From Pantoea piersonii (GTDB lineage: Bacteria; Pseudomonadota; Gammaproteobacteria; Enterobacterales; Enterobacteriaceae): a stretch of 64,000 nucleotides of DNA. Positions 61,696 through 64,000 of the stretch are shown one piece after another. Under the pieces are notes generated by a model, which saw only the letters and a list, made by a program, of their open reading frames with translations, did not search any database and was not told the origin of the DNA. Position numbers and translations under genes: made by a program. The stretch spans positions 1-64,000 of the forward strand of contig NZ_RARB01000011.1 in the NCBI RefSeq assembly GCF_003612015.1, in the 5' to 3' direction. Each line of letters opens with the position of its first letter. The first letter of the stretch is position 1.

Positions 61696-61867
61696 GGCAC
61701 GCCTCCTTGAGCTGAGGCAGCAGTATCGCCAGTAAAGGAGAAAACGGCTTACATGGACTTGCGGCGCACTTGCAAATTCTTGCGCTTTTTTCGCCGTCGC
61801 GCCTGATAAGGCTGTTTTCTTTATGCGGCTCTTCATACACTGAGAATCTGTCAGCAGGAGAGCGCCC
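61696..61867. promoter_or_regulatory. EamA/AraC divergent control region
   Basis: 172 bp. Tandem TTGC-bearing repeats at 61757-61785 (ACTTGCGGCG, CACTTGCAAA, TTCTTGCGC) have a period of about 10 bp and are a possible AraC-type binding site. Confidence 0.35.
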
Positions 61868-62749
61868 GTGAACACCCCGACCTACCAGACTTTTGATATG
61901 CTGCAACGCCATAAAGCCCAGCTGCGTCATCACGCCCGGCTTAATGACGGCACTCAGCTGGCGCACTGGTTCAACAGCGGCGATCGGGTCACTAATCTCA
62001 GCAATCACCATACTCTCAGCCTCTATATCGCCGACGGCTACGATACCTGGCATAAAACGCCTTACGGCTGGCGGAACGGCGGCGGCCCGGATCGCTTCTG
62101 CCTGATGCCGTCCGGCGTGGAGTCCACCTGGGACCTGCGGTCCGATCTCTCTTTCGTCCATCTCTATTGTACTGAAGCGCATCTGCGCCAGATGGCGGAA
62201 GAGATATGGGACCGCAGCCCGGCGCACCTTCAGCTGCACGAGAAGGTGTTTGCCAGCGACGATCGCATTACGCAGCTCTATCGTCATTTTCTGCTCAGCT
62301 GCGACTGGGCGCAGCCCGCCAATCAGCTCATGCTGAGCAGCGCCTCGACCTTGCTGCTGACCCATTTGCTGCAGCATTACAGCGAGGTGCAGTGGCGCGC
62401 GCCGCAGACGCGGGGCGGTCTTGCGCCTGCTGTGCTGCGTCATCTGCTGGCCTTTATTGAAGCGCATCTTGATCAGCCGCTGACGCTGGCGCAGCTTAGC
62501 CAGCAGGCGTCGCTGAGCGAGTTTCACTTTGCGCGCATGTTTCGCCATTCGCTGGGCGAAGCGCCGCATCAGTATGTGATGCGGCGTCGTATGCAGCGCG
62601 CAAAAGAGATGCTGGCGGACAATTCGCTCTCTCTGACGGCGATCGCTTTTAGCTGCGGGTTCCATTCGCCCAGCCATTTCAGCAACCGCTTCAGGCAGAT
62701 ACATGGCGTCTCGCCTTCGGTCTATCGCAACAGCCAGCGTGGCGTGTAA
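61868..62749 (+). CDS. AraC-family transcriptional regulator
   Basis: A 293-residue AraC regulator. The N-terminal cupin-like effector region (about 1-150) is followed by a C-terminal HTH pair (about 195-290): LTLAQLSQQASLSEFHFARMFRHSLGEAPHQYVMRRRMQRA and LTAIAFSCGFHSPSHFSNRFRQIHGVSPSVYR. It starts with GTG behind AGGAGA. By position it probably controls the divergent EamA exporter. The effector is unknown. Confidence 0.9.
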   Translation: MNTPTYQTFDMLQRHKAQLRHHARLNDGTQLAHWFNSGDRVTNLSNHHTLSLYIADGYDTWHKTPYGWRNGGGPDRFCLMPSGVESTWDLRSDLSFVHLYCTEAHLRQMAEEIWDRSPAHLQLHEKVFASDDRITQLYRHFLLSCDWAQPANQLMLSSASTLLLTHLLQHYSEVQWRAPQTRGGLAPAVLRHLLAFIEAHLDQPLTLAQLSQQASLSEFHFARMFRHSLGEAPHQYVMRRRMQRAKEMLADNSLSLTAIAFSCGFHSPSHFSNRFRQIHGVSPSVYRNSQRGV

Positions 62750-63598
62750 GCCGGACGCTATCCTTTCTGGATCCTGTGCAGGGCGGATATAACGCCTGAG
62801 AAGAGCAATCCCGTCGAGAGTCGCCTTTAAGCTGATTTCACCTCTGTTCAAATAAGGCGAAATTAATTCAACGCTTAACAGGACCTGTCAGCCTTCTTGC
62901 CAGATAAAAACGTATAGAATCATTATATTCTGAAGTTGGGCGGGTTAAATATACCCCTTATCCTTAACGCTATCCTTTCGTTCGCTTTGCTTTATGAATG
63001 CGGAATAATAGCATTTTACGGATAGAAGAATATCCATTCAAATTACGGCTCGAGCTTAAAGAGGTCGTCATTGTCTGAAAATTTGCATTCTCATTTTGCA
63101 ATATCTATTATATCGAAACGGAAAAATGATTGTCATTTGGCAACAGGTTTCCCGTTTGTAATTGCTTTCTGTCAATCACGGATGCGACTGATAATAAGTT
63201 GGTTATTCAGGTAACTTTAAATTATGGCTTATTTTATAAGAGGGAATTCCTTAATCTTGTCTGGAGAAAATCTGCTGGTGAGCAACGAGTGGTGAGACGT
63301 TCCTGCTTACCTCTATGTTGGGTTTTTATTATTTATTTCAGTAAGTAAGTCGCGATGCGGCAGGGTTTTAGCCAGGGTCTTCTTTACAGGTAAAAACGCT
63401 AAGCAGAAGTTTAAAAGTGGCCAGGCAATCTCTCTGGGCTAATAACTTTTTATTAACTTTGTGTGTAAAACATTTAATAGTTTCTAATAACGGGTTAAAT
63501 GTTTGACGGTTTGATTCCTGGAGATTTATTGCTCTATTATCTCGGCTGCAAAAGCATTGCGACTCCTGTCAAATAGCAATTCAATGAGGAACGGAATA
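62750..63598. promoter_or_regulatory. AT-rich non-coding region upstream of tssB
   Basis: About 850 bp with no supported gene; its base composition is far more AT-rich than the neighbouring core genes. An open frame at 63130-63348 has no ribosome binding site or family similarity and is rejected. It must hold the promoter of the type VI cluster; a good -10-like CTCTATTATCT block lies at 63532. It may be a target of H-NS-type silencing, which is inference. Confidence 0.6.
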
Positions 63599-64000
63599 AT
63601 GGCTGACAGCTTCCAGAGTGAAGTGCCTAAAGCTCGTATTAACCTTAAGCTCGATCTCCATACGGGCGGGGCAACTAAAAAGACGGAATTACCGCTGAAG
63701 TTACTGATTGCAGGCGATTTTAGTCATGGTCAGGAAACTGCACCATTATCGGAGCGGAAGAAAATAAACATAAATAAAAACAACTTTAACAGCGCGCTTT
63801 CTGAATATTTTCCAAAAGTGAATCTCACCATTAAGAATACGCTAGCTAACGACGGCAGCGAGGAGAATATCCACCTGGGTTTTCGGGATATGAAAGATTT
63901 TACGCCGGAGCAGGTGGCGCGGCAGATCCCACAGCTTAAAGCGATGCTTGCGATGCGTAATCTGCTCCGCGATCTGAAAGCGAATTTGCTGGATAACCAG
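63599..64000 (+). CDS. tssB: Type VI secretion contractile sheath small subunit TssB (partial)
   Basis: The first 134 residues of a TssB/VipA protein; the end lies outside the window. It starts MADSFQSEVPKARINLKLDL and has the conserved LPLKLLIAGDFS block near residue 35, ERKKINI near 55 and HLGFRDMKDFTPEQVARQIPQLKAML near 90-115. TssB pairs with TssC to form the contractile tube that fires the T6SS. TssC and the other components should follow downstream. AGGAAC precedes the ATG. The DNA is less GC-rich than the rest of the window. Confidence 0.92.
   Translation, partial: MADSFQSEVPKARINLKLDLHTGGATKKTELPLKLLIAGDFSHGQETAPLSERKKININKNNFNSALSEYFPKVNLTIKNTLANDGSEENIHLGFRDMKDFTPEQVARQIPQLKAMLAMRNLLRDLKANLLDNQ

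Noticed and set aside
61535..62851. Minus-strand open frame of about 438 codons across the EamA start and AraC gene
   Set aside because: Antisense shadow with no recognisable domain; both genes it covers are well supported.
63130..63348. 72-codon frame in the AT-rich leader of tssB
   Set aside because: No ribosome binding site, no family resemblance and atypical composition; more likely chance.

Overview
The window is a gamma-proteobacterial chromosome segment from the Enterobacterales, most likely family Erwiniaceae (Pantoea, Mixta or Erwinia-like). The evidence is gene content and order: maeB/talA/tktB, hemF-amiA-ypeA-yfeZ-yfeY, cysPTWA-cysM, crr-ptsI-ptsH, cysK-cysZ, zipA-ligA-ypeB, yfeH/yfeR, the Val-Val-Val-Lys and Ala-Ala tRNA clusters flanking gltX, nupC/mntH, glk, ypdAB, alaC and ypdK all follow the E. 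coli 51-54 min region, but with Erwiniaceae-type replacements (ipdC beside glk, no eut, mur or pdxK genes). The DNA is GC-rich and almost completely coding. Genus assignment is inference.

Layout. 1-96 is the end of an IS1 copy. 97-10 kb: DUF1176 protein, ampH, tktB-talA, maeB, amiA-hemF. 10-19 kb: ypeA, yfeZ, yfeY, the sulfate/thiosulfate importer cysPTWA, cysM behind a terminator, and a CpxRA-like two-component pair where E. coli has pdxK. 19-30 kb: the PTS phosphorelay, cysK, cysZ, zipA, ligA, yfeH/yfeR and a flxA-like gene with a sigma-28-type promoter. 30-34.5 kb: tRNA-Lys followed by two 178-bp repeats that each carry the last 19 nt of the tRNA, three tRNA-Val, gltX, yfeC-like regulator, a formate/nitrite-family channel and two tRNA-Ala. 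34.6-39 kb: a tightly coupled four-gene organosulfur operon (LLM monooxygenase, SsuA-like binding protein, thiol dioxygenase, four-domain rhodanese). 39-52 kb: nupC/mntH, a quinone-reductase-like flavoprotein, ypeC, gpr/yghZ-like, ipdC, glk, ypdBA, GNAT, alaC, ypdK. 52-61.7 kb: an EmrAB-like efflux pair with a divergent iclR-usp-unknown operon, small lipoproteins, an SMP-30 lactonase, yhjX, a YmgB-like gene, an EamA exporter and an AraC regulator. 62.75-63.6 kb is an AT-rich non-coding stretch leading into tssB, the first visible gene of a type VI secretion cluster that runs off the window.

How the parts fit. Sulfur metabolism is the dominant theme (CysPTWA, CysM, CysK, CysZ, organosulfur operon). 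Pyruvate sensing is a second: YpdA/YpdB lie 10 kb from yhjX, whose upstream region carries the tandem-repeat motif known for YpdB. The most unusual structure is the tRNA-Lys 178-bp repeat array, which resembles the rtT repeats behind tyrT of E. coli but sits on a different tRNA. All family assignments are from recognition of protein sequence; no database search was run.
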